Positions 1 through 11,800 of a stretch of 14,076 nt of DNA are shown piece after piece. The translations under genes were made by a program, and so were the position numbers. Source of the DNA: Lachnoclostridium sp. UBA2905 (GTDB lineage: Bacteria; Bacillota; Clostridia; Lachnospirales; Lachnospiraceae); the NCBI GenBank assembly GCA_002349525.1, contig DEDL01000014.1:1-14076 (forward strand). The letters are read 5' to 3'. The notes beneath the pieces are model-generated. The model was not told the origin of the DNA, searched no databases, and saw only the letters and a list, made by a program, of their open reading frames with translations. How positions within the stretch are numbered: position 1 is the first letter of the stretch; each line of letters opens with the position of its first letter.

Positions 1-972
1 ATCATTCTGATCTTTGCAACTATCGCGTGGTTTACGATGAATAGGGAAGTTGGAACGAGCGGGATGGGCGTTAAATCCCAAGCTGGCCTCTTCGAACTAA
101 GGACTTCTGGGAGCGGGGGCCTTTATGATGACTACATAACAAGGGTTGATGCTGAATATTCCAGTGGCACTGAAACAACACCATCTTCATCAAAACTAAT
201 ACTTCAATTGACAAATACCCATCAGATGGAGAATCTTTGGAATAAAAACACTCCTCCTACTCAAGAGGATTTGGATAACATACAGAAATTAGAGTCCACA
301 CAGTACGGATTGAGCCCGGGTGACCATGGAGTTCTTAAGTTCAGCATAGTTCCGGTTCGGGAAAACGCAAGTGGTTTCAATGTGTTGATAAAACCTGTTA
401 TCACGTGTTACAAAACGGAGTATTATACCACTGATGATACTGGACATACGGCAGGTCATCAAAAAGATGTCATTACAGCTATGGATCCGGATGATGCAAA
501 TGAAGGAGCGGCTATAGGTTTTACTAAAACACATATTAGTATGTATTACTTGGCAGATGAAGACTATGACGGTGTCAAAGAGATGCATCTAATTCCGGAA
601 GATGGATTTGTGGTAAGTGGAATAAATGATGTTACTGAAGTTGAAATCTATTGGTTCTGGCCAGAAGAATTGAGTAACATTTTGGAATTGGATATTGAGG
701 ATATGGATACATCCGGGGCAACAGAATTGCGTAAAGAGTTATTTGCTTCTCCGGACAGTTATTTGGAAAAAATCATTGAAAGTGATGATTTCTCTGGTAT
801 AGAGATTGCTAAAAGTGGAGCGGAATCAGCAAGAAATACAAAGGCTCAGGAAATCATTGATTCACCCACAACATATAGCTTTTACAGCAACAGATACAAT
901 AATGCCGATCAGACGATAGGTGACAAAGTCGGCTATATCATGGTTGAGATAATAGCTGATCAGGCTGATTAG
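1..972 (+). CDS. SipW-type signal peptide surface protein, TasA/camelysin-like subunit (5' end cut by window)
   Basis: The frame is open from base 1, and the 12 codons before the first ATG (position 37) read as the end of a hydrophobic signal/membrane segment followed by A-W-F-T. The ATG at 37 is therefore internal and the true start lies left of the window; 323 residues are visible. The expected cleavage is after Ala in T-I-A|W-F-T, as in SipW substrates such as TasA. Downstream, visible residues 104-108 read L-S-P-G-D, a turn frequent in TasA-like beta-sandwich proteins, followed by alternating hydrophobic strands. An aromatic Y-W-F-W-P stretch lies near position 650. The C-terminus ends in a beta-strand-like I-M-V-E-I-I segment without any anchor. 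It is the first visible member of a cluster with two similar proteins and a giant beta-helix protein, and is presumably a co-assembled surface subunit. Family membership is judged from the motif pattern only; a specific function is not known. Confidence 0.8.
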   Translation: MILIFATIAWFTMNREVGTSGMGVKSQAGLFELRTSGSGGLYDDYITRVDAEYSSGTETTPSSSKLILQLTNTHQMENLWNKNTPPTQEDLDNIQKLESTQYGLSPGDHGVLKFSIVPVRENASGFNVLIKPVITCYKTEYYTTDDTGHTAGHQKDVITAMDPDDANEGAAIGFTKTHISMYYLADEDYDGVKEMHLIPEDGFVVSGINDVTEVEIYWFWPEELSNILELDIEDMDTSGATELRKELFASPDSYLEKIIESDDFSGIEIAKSGAESARNTKAQEIIDSPTTYSFYSNRYNNADQTIGDKVGYIMVEIIADQAD

Positions 973-985
973 TAGAGAAAGGGTT

Positions 986-990
986 GGTGA
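986..990 (+). promoter_or_regulatory. Ribosome-binding site supporting a TTG start
   Basis: GGTGA ends 6 bases before the TTG at 997 and matches the anti-Shine-Dalgarno sequence. An AGAAAGGG stretch at 976-983 is less well placed. No in-frame ATG lies near the signal sequence, so the TTG start is preferred. Confidence 0.6.
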
Positions 991-996
991 CTTGTT

Positions 997-1782
997 TTGA
1001 AAAAAATCATAGAAAAACTGAATAAGTTGTCAACCCAAAAAAAGATACAGCTCGTAGTATCAATTGTGTTGACAATGGCGATATTGGTAATTATTCCAAC
1101 GTATGCGTGGTTCTCAAACAGAAAACAAGCGGCGACTATGGCTAAGGTAAACTCTCCTGCTAAACTATCCATTAAATCAGGATTCAATGAGGACATCATA
1201 CAGTTTGAGATGTCAGGTATAGATGTCGGAAACGGATCAGAGAGCGGTTCTCAGAATTTTGTATTCTGTGTAGAAGGAGAAGATGTTAGTCGATATAATC
1301 TTCAGATTGCACACACTACGAATATTCCGTTTACATATACTCTTTATCGTGCGCATAGTGACAACGGAGGTACAGTAGAATATAAGGATAAAGATCAGGT
1401 GGTTCATCGTTACTCGAAGGCTGCTCAGTTTATCGATTCCGAGAATTTGAATGCTTATGGTGGATATATAAATGCTGTAGAGGTAGATGGAAGACTTATA
1501 GCTAACAGCAATTATACAGAAAAGAGCTACACTGATTCGAATTATTCGGATGGTTCTGGAAGCAATCACGTACAATACTATGCAGAACCGCTTTATTGGC
1601 AATCAAAAGCATCTATACAGGCCAAAGCAATGGATGGAGCAATAGCATATAATGAATATACTGGTGAAGAAAACAAGTTTCTGAATTACTATGTTCTGGA
1701 AGTGAGCTGGGATGCAGGAGATTTCCCGGAAGGAAATGACAAGGAAACCGACCTGATTTATATAACAGCACAGGTGGATTAA
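997..1782 (+). CDS. SipW-type signal peptide surface protein, TasA/camelysin-like subunit
   Basis: This gene encodes a 261-residue exported protein of unknown specific function. A lysine-rich N-terminus (about residues 1-16) precedes a hydrophobic segment (17-34) and the motif T-Y-A|W-F-S at 35-40, which fits SipW-dependent cleavage after Ala37. The mature part is rich in Ser, Asn, Tyr and Asp with predicted beta strands. A notable stretch at residues 102-119 (start L-Q-I-A-H-T-T-N, end L-Y-R-A) is of a kind I associate with similar clostridial surface proteins. The protein ends in two strand-like segments (Y-Y-V-L-E-V-S-W and L-I-Y-I-T-A-Q-V-D) with no anchor. The start is TTG, set by the GGTGA site 6 bases upstream. 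It begins 24 bases after the preceding gene and shares its signal motif, so both are probably co-transcribed and exported by the same signal peptidase. It could be a minor pilin-like or fibre subunit; the TasA-family link is by motif and is not proven. Confidence 0.82.
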   Translation: MKKIIEKLNKLSTQKKIQLVVSIVLTMAILVIIPTYAWFSNRKQAATMAKVNSPAKLSIKSGFNEDIIQFEMSGIDVGNGSESGSQNFVFCVEGEDVSRYNLQIAHTTNIPFTYTLYRAHSDNGGTVEYKDKDQVVHRYSKAAQFIDSENLNAYGGYINAVEVDGRLIANSNYTEKSYTDSNYSDGSGSNHVQYYAEPLYWQSKASIQAKAMDGAIAYNEYTGEENKFLNYYVLEVSWDAGDFPEGNDKETDLIYITAQVD

Positions 1783-1846
1783 GTGTTAATTATTATGTTT
1801 ATTGAATTAAATGCTTATTAAGAAATTGTGAGAAGGAGGAGCAGGC
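1783..1846 (+). other. AT-rich intergenic spacer, no clear promoter
   Basis: This 64-base gap is the longest inside the cluster. It is very AT-rich and has TATTAT- and TTGAAT-like hexamers, but I find no pair with proper -35/-10 spacing. It has no terminator-like hairpin, so read-through from the upstream gene is the simplest view. Confidence 0.4.
1834..1839 (+). promoter_or_regulatory. Strong ribosome-binding site (AGGAGG) for a TTG start
   Basis: A perfect AGGAGG sits 7 bases before the TTG at 1847. An in-frame ATG at 1868 has no such site and would remove most of the basic N-region of the signal sequence, so the TTG is the supported start. Confidence 0.75.
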
Positions 1847-2875
1847 TTGAAAAAAATATTAAAACTAATGCGTAAAAACTGGATAACTGTATGGTTTTTA
1901 GTTTGTGTTATTACCTGTACTTCCTTGATATCTTATGCGGCTTTTACCAGAATAAATATTGTTAAAAGGGTTGTTTCTACAGACGCTGGAGCCGGAGCTC
2001 GTTTTTCTTCGGATAGCATGGATACAAGTATTGCAGGTATGACATCCAGAAAATCGTTTTACAGCCAGAGCGCTGATCCTGATGCAGAAGTTTATGTATT
2101 TAATTATCCATACCCTAAGGCCTCCCTTTATCGTAATACTGTTACAGAGTACGATGTGGCGGCAAGAATAGGAACGCATGACGGTACTACATTTACTCCG
2201 CTGACGGGTGAAGATTTAAGCGAATTGAGCAATAGCTATTACATAAATTACAATGGCGGAACGAATGCAGTATTTAACAATAGTTCTGTTCCGGTTACTT
2301 TTGAGAATTGCAGAATGAATGCCGGAAAGGTTAATCCGGACTGCTTTAATGTGCATTTTGACAGTGCTGAACTTGGCGATACTCCTCCCGGATATTGTGT
2401 TGAAATGATAGCTACACCTAAAGATACATCATTGCCAACGCTGAAGGGCTATATTTCAGTAAGATATCTTAAGACAGTGGAATCCGGTTGGACGGGAACG
2501 CTTGAAGAACTAGATAATAATAAAGTGTATGACGGTTATAACTATATCCTTGAAGGAAGCGGTGAAGGAAGAATTACTTTTTCCTGGAATTCGGATATTC
2601 TTACAATAAACAAACAGTTTTTGCAGAATCCAGAGAATAAGTTTTACATTAGTGGTGCCGAAGTAAATGGTAGTCCCAGTTTATCTGAATCTGATTTTTC
2701 TACAGGTTCCGGAACATGCTCGATAACCCTTGTGGTTGATTCTCAAGAAAAAAATAGATATGAAGTACAGTTTTATAAAACCGACACAAGCGGAAGCAAT
2801 GACTACCGTAATTCGGTTATCAAAACTTATCTTCCTGATTCTAACAATTGGGTAGAAACAGGTAGTGGCAGTTAA
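1847..2875 (+). CDS. SipW-type signal peptide surface protein, third small subunit
   Basis: This gene encodes a 342-residue exported protein of unknown specific function. The basic N-terminus (lysines and arginines up to residue 10) is followed by a hydrophobic segment (about 13-29) and S-Y-A|A-F-T at 29-34. This form is closest to the T-W-A-A-F junction of Bacillus TasA. The mature part is Ser/Thr/Asn/Tyr-rich and apparently all-beta, with a Y-P-Y-P-K stretch near position 2110 and three cysteines between about 2310 and 2400. No enzymatic motif or C-terminal anchor is visible; it ends in a hydrophilic Gly/Ser tail. The start is TTG, fixed by AGGAGG 7 bases upstream. The gene lies 14 bases before the giant protein gene, which suggests tight translational coupling and perhaps a physical partnership (for example a base or connector for the giant protein). 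That role is inference from context. Confidence 0.8.
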   Translation: MKKILKLMRKNWITVWFLVCVITCTSLISYAAFTRINIVKRVVSTDAGAGARFSSDSMDTSIAGMTSRKSFYSQSADPDAEVYVFNYPYPKASLYRNTVTEYDVAARIGTHDGTTFTPLTGEDLSELSNSYYINYNGGTNAVFNNSSVPVTFENCRMNAGKVNPDCFNVHFDSAELGDTPPGYCVEMIATPKDTSLPTLKGYISVRYLKTVESGWTGTLEELDNNKVYDGYNYILEGSGEGRITFSWNSDILTINKQFLQNPENKFYISGAEVNGSPSLSESDFSTGSGTCSITLVVDSQEKNRYEVQFYKTDTSGSNDYRNSVIKTYLPDSNNWVETGSGS

Positions 2876-2876
2876 C

Positions 2877-2883
2877 GAGGTGA
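2877..2883 (+). promoter_or_regulatory. Ribosome-binding site of the giant protein gene
   Basis: GAGGTGA lies 6 bases before the ATG at 2890 and just after the previous stop codon. This is an optimal site and supports ATG 2890 as the start. Confidence 0.8.
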
Positions 2884-2889
2884 AGATAG

Positions 2890-5800
2890 ATGAAGGATGC
2901 TGACAGAAGAAAAAGAAAAACGAATAATCTGGTGAAAAGGGCAATTGCACTTCTCATTTCTACTTCTATGCTCCTTGCATCCTTGTATGTTCCGGGGCTT
3001 GAAGGGATATTTGAGAATTTTGGTATTCCACATATAGTTCACGCTGCCAATTCAACGACAGAACCTATTACTATAGGTTCCCTTGAGGAACTATATGATT
3101 TTTCAGCCAACTATGCAACTGATAGTGCTTTTGCAACCAGATATCAAACAGCCGAAATCAGAATAGATTTTAATGAAATGTGGGTTCTTGAGAAGAATCA
3201 TTCTTTCAGTGAAACTGTTAGTAAGGATTTTTATTCTTTAGGATCAAATAGCAAGCCGTTTATGGGCAGAATCAAAATAATGCAGGTTGACAGTAGTATC
3301 GTGGCTATAAAGTCAACGATGCCTCTTTTTGATGGTGTCTATGATTCTGTTGACATTGTTAACCAGGATGGCACTAATCAGACTCTTTCCATCATTCGTT
3401 CAGAAACAGTATCCGGAAACGCTCCTTTGTTGGCTAATACAGTACTTCATGATACAAATAGTAGCGCTTCGTCTGCCACATGGAATATTATGGCGAGCCC
3501 TTATGTTGATGAATCGAATGACTATGCACATGATTTTTCCGGTATTATAGGAACTGTGGGAGAATCTTCATATGTAAATCTTGTGCTGGATTTTGCAGCG
3601 TGTGCAACGAATCATGATGCGAATATTGTATCTGATAATAGTGTTGGTCTTGCATGTGGATCTATGGGGCAGGATTCCACAGTCAATTTTACTTTGAAAG
3701 GTAGTTCACTATACACCCCTCGCATAGGGTACACCGTTTCTACATCAGGAGATGGAAAATCAGCAGGAAGTATTGTCGGAGAGATGGCTTCCGGTACGGC
3801 ACTTAATATCTATCTTGAGCCTGATACAGAAGACCCTACCGTATACTATGATTTAGCAACAGCTAAAACTATAACTGCATCCGGCTCAGATTCTTATGCC
3901 GGAGGGCTTGTTGGAAAGTGTACCGGGGGTACTGTCTGCATTTATAAGAATGAGTATGGCGAGGGAAATGCCCTTACACAGACCAGACAGGTGTATGCAT
4001 CTCAGGATACTGTTTCTGCCGGAGAAGCGGCAGGCGGTATTTTTGGCTATTATCTGGCAACTGCCGATGAGACGTTTAATACTTATTATGGCGCTAATGG
4101 CTGTACTGTAAGCGCAAAGAATGCCGGAGGTTTTGTTGGTATTCTTGATGGAGCGGATAAAAACATTTCATTCGTGGGGGCCGACAGTAATACTCACCTT
4201 AATGTTAGTGTTGTGGTATCAGGTGATAGCGCCGTAGATGTTTTTGGAGGACTTGTTGGACAGTATCTTTCTACAGATCTTTCAAAGACACTTGATATTG
4301 AACATGTATCTGTTTCTATGAGCAAATCCGGAAGTCCTGCCGGTTCTGCCTATGGTGGATTAGTCGGATTTGTTGATGGAAGTGCTAGTGATCATTCAGC
4401 TGTATATATTAAGGTGGATGATGTTTCTGTTACCGCAACTTCCGGTCACGGAACAGCCACATATTTTGGTGGTTTGTTTGGTAAAACTGGCACAAAAGGC
4501 AGTTTGCTTGATGTTGGATCATTTAAGCTTACTACCACTGGCAATTATAAAGGCGGCGGTGTTGTAGGATATCTGGACAGAGGTATCCTTAGATTAAGTG
4601 GTAAAACGGATCTCACGGAAGCACCGGGTTACACCGATTCTTCAAAAACTGGAAGCAGTTCCAGAGGACAACTGGTAGGACAAAGAGGTGGCTCATTAGT
4701 ATATGCCCTTGGTACTGGAGAAGAAACTTCCGCATCATATGAAAGTGGATGGAGATTTGAACGATATACAGATAATCAGTATGTAGATGATATCGGTACT
4801 TGGGGCGATGTTGTTCGTTTAAATAAAGATGATAACGGTGCACTTAAGAATATAGAAGATACTACAGAAGGAAGTACAACAAAAGCACTCACCTACAATT
4901 CTTCTACACATACAGTTACTGTAGATAGTCCTGTTTTAGCAATGACTACAAAACAGGATATTGTTAAGACTGCGCTTAATATGCAACTTAACACTGGTGA
5001 TTGCGGTGCGCTGAAATTTAACGATTCTGAAAAAACAAGTTCCTCTCTTCTTGCGTCTACAGAATTGACAATAAGTGGGGAAATCTCTCTTTCAGGAACA
5101 GGTATTACCAGTCTGACAAGAGATGATGGAGTTAATGTTGCGTTTTCCGGAAAAATCAGTGGAGCGACAGGCAGTTCAACAGATAAAATAATTCTTGCAA
5201 CAGGCGAGAAATATGGAATATGTACGGATGGCAAAACAGGTACAGGTGAGATTTATGCTCATCAGTACAATGGGCTATTTGCAAAAATCGGAGGAGGTAC
5301 TGTTGAAAAACTCACAATTGGAGGGGAATTTGATTGTGATGCCGATGTTAACTCTGTTTTAATAGGAGGCGTTGCTGCTGATATTACAGCTGGAATGACT
5401 GTTTCTAACTGTATTATTGATGTAAAAATAGATTATAAAGGTGTACATGGAGCAAATCATTATATTGGTGGATTGGCTGGACAGATTAACAAATCAAACA
5501 GTGCTAAGATTTCCGTCACTAATTCTACATTAGCACCTAATATAGTTGCATCTGGCTCCCTTGGTGATACATTTAAGGCTGCGGGGGGAATTGCATATGT
5601 AGATTCTACAGAATCCTTCAATATAGAAATAAAAGACTCTACTCTGTCTTTTAAAGTAAATGGGAGATCTGCTACAAGCACTGCCGCTGATCTCCATATG
5701 GCGGGTCTTATTGCGGATATCAAGTATAAGGGTGCTGGAGCCTCTGACGATACCAGAAAGGTCGTTCTTTCAGGAAACACATTTTCTGGTTGTGAGGTCA

Positions 5801-8800
5801 AGAATAATGCAACCACAACAACTGGCGGAATGCTTGGTCGTTCATGGTTAAACACTGATACAGAACTTACAAATAATACTTTTAGTGCAACTAATGTGCT
5901 TTGGACTGATGCCGCAAAGCTTTCTGCGCTTTGCTATGAAGCTACCGGTTATTGGCAGGTAAAAACAAAAGGCTTAAAAGTAGATTCTTTAGTGATTAAA
6001 GATGAGGTCGGAGCTGCTATAGAATCAAATCATGTCACAGAATTCGGCTTTGTTGTTGATTATGGATATCATGATGAAAATGACAATTTATCATCCCTAT
6101 ACCTAGAAAATCAGGCTTCGGATAGTTATACACTGAGTTCCTCTGGCGTAGTAGTACCAGGCATGACTGCTGGTGTATATGATGAGTTTGTAGCATATTC
6201 TGGAAAGAGTATTCTAGATAACGGAAATGGTGTTATATCTATCTGTCTTTCTGAAGATTTAAAGATGGATGGAACAAATTGTAATTCATATCAGAACAAG
6301 TTTAATAAGACATTAAAGAATGAAAAATCGAGATACTATTATAATGTGGCTGCACATAAGACTGGCTTCACGACCGGACAGGACGGGTGGAAACTTCTTA
6401 TATGGAGTCTGAATAAATATGCCTCGACTAATATTCAAAGGTGCTTCACAAATCCCTTTAGTGGAAATACGATTACAGGCACTTTTGAAATGGATGGTAT
6501 ATCGTATTATCCGATAGATATCGCATCTGGCACTAGTATTACATTGGGAAACGCATCTGCCGCTACAACGATTACTTTTTATAATGAGCAGATAGAAAAA
6601 GCAGAAAATGCAGCTGTTGCCAAAGGTAATACAGATGAATCGAATAGAACAACAGTTGGAGCTTCACAGCACTATTTAATGCATTCGGGTCTGTTCAAAA
6701 AAATGAATGGGTCTATCAGTGTGGTAGGTGCTGTTACATTTGCCGGAAGCGTCGGTAAGGATAACACTTATTCTGGTGTATTAATTAATCATTCGCTTAA
6801 CGGAAGTCTAACTACTACAAGGGATAAAAATATTACATTCAATAACCTTAGCTTAAGAGGAACAAGTGGAGATAAGGATGATAATGGTTACTTATTTATC
6901 CATTCCATTAATTCAAATTCATCTCTTACGCTTAATTCAGTGCGCCTGTCTGGATATCCGAACGATGGTACAACGTTCGCATCGAGTTTGATTGGCAATG
7001 TTGTGGGAAATGATATTAACCTCAAATTTGATGACATTAAGATTGATGGAAGAAATGCTTCAGGAAAAACCAATCTTAGTGGTCTCACAACCATTTATGG
7101 TACTAGTAGATCTATTTTCAAAAATGCGACACTTCTTAATAAATTTGATGTAAATACAAACTCTGTTGCAATTTATAACTTTGAGGCGACGGAAGACTGG
7201 ACAGGAAGTTCACATACGCCTGGTAATGTTACTTATGGTCGTGAACTTACAGATTCTGTGGAGTATGCAAATTCAGAGATGAAGTATTATGCTTCTACGG
7301 ATGTCGGAAGAAAGTATGTTAATCCAGAAGCTGTGCCTACAACATCTGAATATGAAACAGGTTTCAGTTCAAATTTCCTGCCTTATGTCAGGTACTTTTC
7401 TGATAAAGATGATATTCCCGGGTATACTCCGCCTTCTGCAGCAAGTATTAAGTATCGGGAAATCAAGGTCAATGTGCTGTCAACGGATTTGACTAGTGGA
7501 TGTGGAACATATGATCATCCATACGTAATAACCACTCCTAAACAGTTGCAGGATATAGCCACTATGATTAATGGAGGATCAAACCTTCAGAATATCTGTC
7601 TGCCAAAAACTGTAGCTCTTCACTCTAATAGCAGTTATAATCATTGGTGCATGGATAATGATTCAAATCACACCTGTTCTAGTTTGTATACTTGTCCAGA
7701 GGGGAATACTACCTATACAAGTACGAGTGATGGCGCTTCCGATTGGACTGCTGCTCAGGTCAGAGAGTATCTTTGCGGAGCATACTATCAGATACAAGGC
7801 GAGTTAACGCTTACTTCCTTTGTTGGTCTTGGTGCGACTACAGGAAACTCAGATGGTAAATACGCATTTAGAGGTGTTATTGTTGGTGCGTCGGGAGCAA
7901 AGATTAAAAATAATACTACTGCTCCCCTAATAAAAGTTAGTAATGGATCAGTAATTAAGAATCTTGTTATTGAAATCAATACTTCATCCAATAATGTTGT
8001 AACTACGGCAGCTAATACTTCGGCTTTTTCGTATAGTCAGACAGGCTTTTACTATGGCGGCGTTATTGGCGAGGTCATGGGCGGAGATAATATTATAGAT
8101 AATGTGAAAGTTAGCTATGCCAACTATCTTCGAGTGGCCAGTACAGGGCAATATTTATACACTATAGGAGGTTATGTTGGCGTTATAGTTAATGGTGGCT
8201 TGGTATTTAGAAATATGCCGACTAATCCATTAAATAATACATCACTTACAGATGGTTCGTTCCTGGTTGGAGCAGATACAGCTGCAAATAGCTATAGTAA
8301 GTCAACAGATTATAAACATCTTTATATTAATCCGTTTGTGGGAAGAGTTATCAATGGTTATGCAATAAACGAAACAAATTCTTACAGCGGTAGTACGGGG
8401 GCGTACACTCTTGATAACAGCAATAAGAATTACAGAATCGCTGACGTAAATAAAACACCAGGAGATAGTATTATTACTTTTGGTGATTTTACTGCGACAA
8501 ATGCAAAGGATAAGCTGTGCATTCCTGATGGACAGTCTCTATTCATGCTGTCTTTAATTACACAGTCTGGTGCAGGTAGTGCTCCGTCGGCTAACGGTAT
8601 ATATGCATATGGTGTAGCTTATGATGGAGCAACTGAAAGGTATAATGCCAATTCTGCTGCACAGTATGCGGCAACACATCTTGCAAATTATAACTATGTC
8701 GGAGACGTGACGAATAGCGATAATTCAATAAAGGCTGATGCTACAACTGATTGGACAGAATCTTGTAGAGACCGAGTAAACAGCACTACTTGTGTTCCGT

Positions 8801-11800
8801 ATATCATTTCTAAGTATACTTCCGGTTCGGGAGAGTCATATCTTGCCCGAACTGTGACAAATCGTACCTACATGATTGAGCTGACAACTACAGGTGGCGA
8901 TTACAAGCTGCCTGAGTGCTTCAGAGGGATTGGGTCAATTTGTAGGTTGGATGGATTAGCAAACGGAGCAACTACTGAAGTAGAGAGCGTGGATCCTAGC
9001 ACACTGAATGACGAAGACGGAAAGTTTGTCATGAAGATTTATGGCCTTAAAGGAAACAATAGCAATGTTTACATAAATCTGAATTACAAAACATATTCGA
9101 ATGCATCTGACAATTACATATATACTGTTTATAAATCAACTGGTACTGCTCAGGGTACTAATAGTAGTACAGCACGTAATCATATAGGCTTTGGTTTATT
9201 TAATTATGTAAAGCAGATTCCTCAAAGCGGAAAGGATAATACGACATTCAATACTGCTTCCGGATATTATATTGGGGATTTCACATTATCCGGGCAGGTG
9301 ATTGTTAAAGAATATTCAAGTGGAGGTAGTGAAATCACACAATCAAGCGGATACACAGGAGATGATAATACTGGTAAGAATTTTATAAGGCACAGTCATT
9401 CAGTAGGAGGTGTAGTTGGTGTACTTTGTATTGATGATTATATAAATCTTGTTAATGCTGATATGGATGGAATGACTGTGTCTGGTCCATATATGGTTGG
9501 CGGTTATATTGGCAGGGTAAATATTACTGAACGAAATATGAGATACGGCAATAATATGAACTATATTTTTGTCAATGGATGTGATGCGGAAAAAACCATA
9601 ATAAACTGTGGCGGTGGCCATTGTAGCGGTATTGTGGCTGGAAGTCATGCCGGATATATGAGCGTTTACGTTAATACTGCTCCTAATACAAATACTCTCG
9701 ATACAGAGAATAGAAGCAACGATAATTATTATAAGAGCTCTATGGAATTAAGCATAACCAATCATTCTTTTAACGGAGGTTGCGGAACGAGCGCTGTCAT
9801 AGGCGGAATTCGTAACGGTCATAGTGTTAATATCTGGATCAATAATTTGTCTGTTACCGGATATTATGAAGAAGGGAAATGCGAGGCAAAGATTATTAAT
9901 GATATTAGTGGTCAGTCTACTAGCTCTTACCCCAGTAAAATAACAACAAATGCAGTAGGTGGATACATTGGTTATGTACGAAAAGCAGAATCCATAATCA
10001 TTACTAATTCTTCTGTTAGTAATATAAGCATTAGTGGTCAAAATGCGGGGGGCTTATTCGGATATATTGATAAATATACCGATTTGCCGAATTATGGTAC
10101 ATCGCCTAAGATAAAAATATATAACTGTGATATATTTGCGGATAATAAGACAAGTGGGTATACTATCACTTCTGCAAAAAACGCTGGTGGTATTACAGGC
10201 GGATTTATTACAGAGAAGTATTATGATACTCCAGTTATAGGATATGATAATTATTCATACAAGTATGATATTGATGGTGTTAATGTATATAACTATACTA
10301 TTTCAGCAGCAGAATCCTGCGGAGGCTTGATCGGTTTCGCTAACAACGGTACCAGATCGATCGTAAATTCATCTGTTCATGATTGTACATTGAGAGGTGC
10401 TGACGGCAAAGCTTTGGGCGGTATTGTTGGTACAACAAGCGTGGAGGTTGATGGCTATAACATTTCTTCGTATGATAACGTTTTTGCCGGACGTTCGGAA
10501 GCTACGACAAGTGCAACGAAAGGCAACTTTATAGGCACGGCCGGAAGTTCTGCAATTAAAATAGTTGCATTCAGCAGAAAGGACAACACTTATAACGGAA
10601 GCGGATTGTCGGTTGACATAGGCTCTGGTAGTAATAGTAACAACTATATCATTTGTTCAGATTACAGAGGCGTTTGTGAAACTGCTACTTCAGCTAATAA
10701 AATTCCGTCTAATTTGTCTGATCTGCCAGTCGGTACTTCATTAGCATATGTTGGCTCGGGAGCAAGAGAAGACTATTTCCCTTATGCTAACGTTAATCCG
10801 AGAACAGATATGGGTGCTGCAGGAGAAAGCCAGTCATTCTTAACAAGTGACGGAATTGCTTTGTACAGTGTACCGAGAACAAATCCTGAGACTGGCAACC
10901 CGGTAACCGATGAACAGACAGGTGAACCAATACTGGATTATTATGCTGTTGCTAATGCTGTTGTTGGTGATAAAAACGCAGGTGCGAGTGATACTGTATA
11001 TAATTCATCGCTATACAAAAAGGCGTATGAAGGTGCTTATTCTCGCACGGATAGTACGACAAACGGAGCATATGTCAAAACAATGCTTGAGGCTGGTGCT
11101 GATGCTGATGTAAGGATTTCCACCTACGGAAATGAAATGGGTCTTCCTGATGGGTATGATGGCAGTGATTTTCCTGTAATATCATTAGGTGGAGCTGCGA
11201 CAAATTACGAGTATACCGCATTTATTGAGTCATACATAAGGTTGATGACTAATACAACTGATTCGTATACATCTGCAAACGTAAATAACAAGTATAACAT
11301 TAAAATATGGCCGTGCCGTTACAATTCAGGAACTGGGCAGTATAGTGTTATTACAAGCGAAACGGACGCTAACAAGAGTATATATATTAGTGGTTCGAAG
11401 TATTATATGCGAGAGAATAAAGCGGATTCTTTGAATAAAGGCGTAGGTCAGTTTACTCTTATTGATGTTCAGTTCCTAAATCCTATGGATAACAAAGAAG
11501 TAGCGTATCATCTTTTTGTTCCTGTACTGACGCAGAAGATGGCTAAGTTTGAGTTCCATTCTGATGTACTTCAGGGCGCAGATTATGTTGCAGCAGATTA
11601 TGATGAAATCAGCAGAAATAATGTTTATGCAGGCACATTTGATAACTGGATGACTGCCTATGTGCAGTTTAAGTATTCTGCAGCAGATATAACTACAATT
11701 CTTAGTACTGGAAAAGGTTTGGCTTGGAGTAGCGATAAAATCGTTACATTTAACTACGCCAGTGATAAGGATCTTGCAGATGGCACACAGTTTGTACTTG

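Noticed and set aside
37..972. First gene starting at ATG 37
   Set aside because: The in-frame codons 1-36 encode the hydrophobic end of a signal segment and the A-W-F motif, so the gene begins outside the window.
1768..1830. Possible internal promoter before the third gene
   Set aside because: TATTAT- and TTGAAT-like hexamers exist, but no -35/-10 pair has 16-18 base spacing; the gap is simply AT-rich.
3600..10500. CRISPR or DNA tandem repeat array
   Set aside because: The repetition is at protein level with diverged codons; no identical DNA repeats with constant spacers occur.
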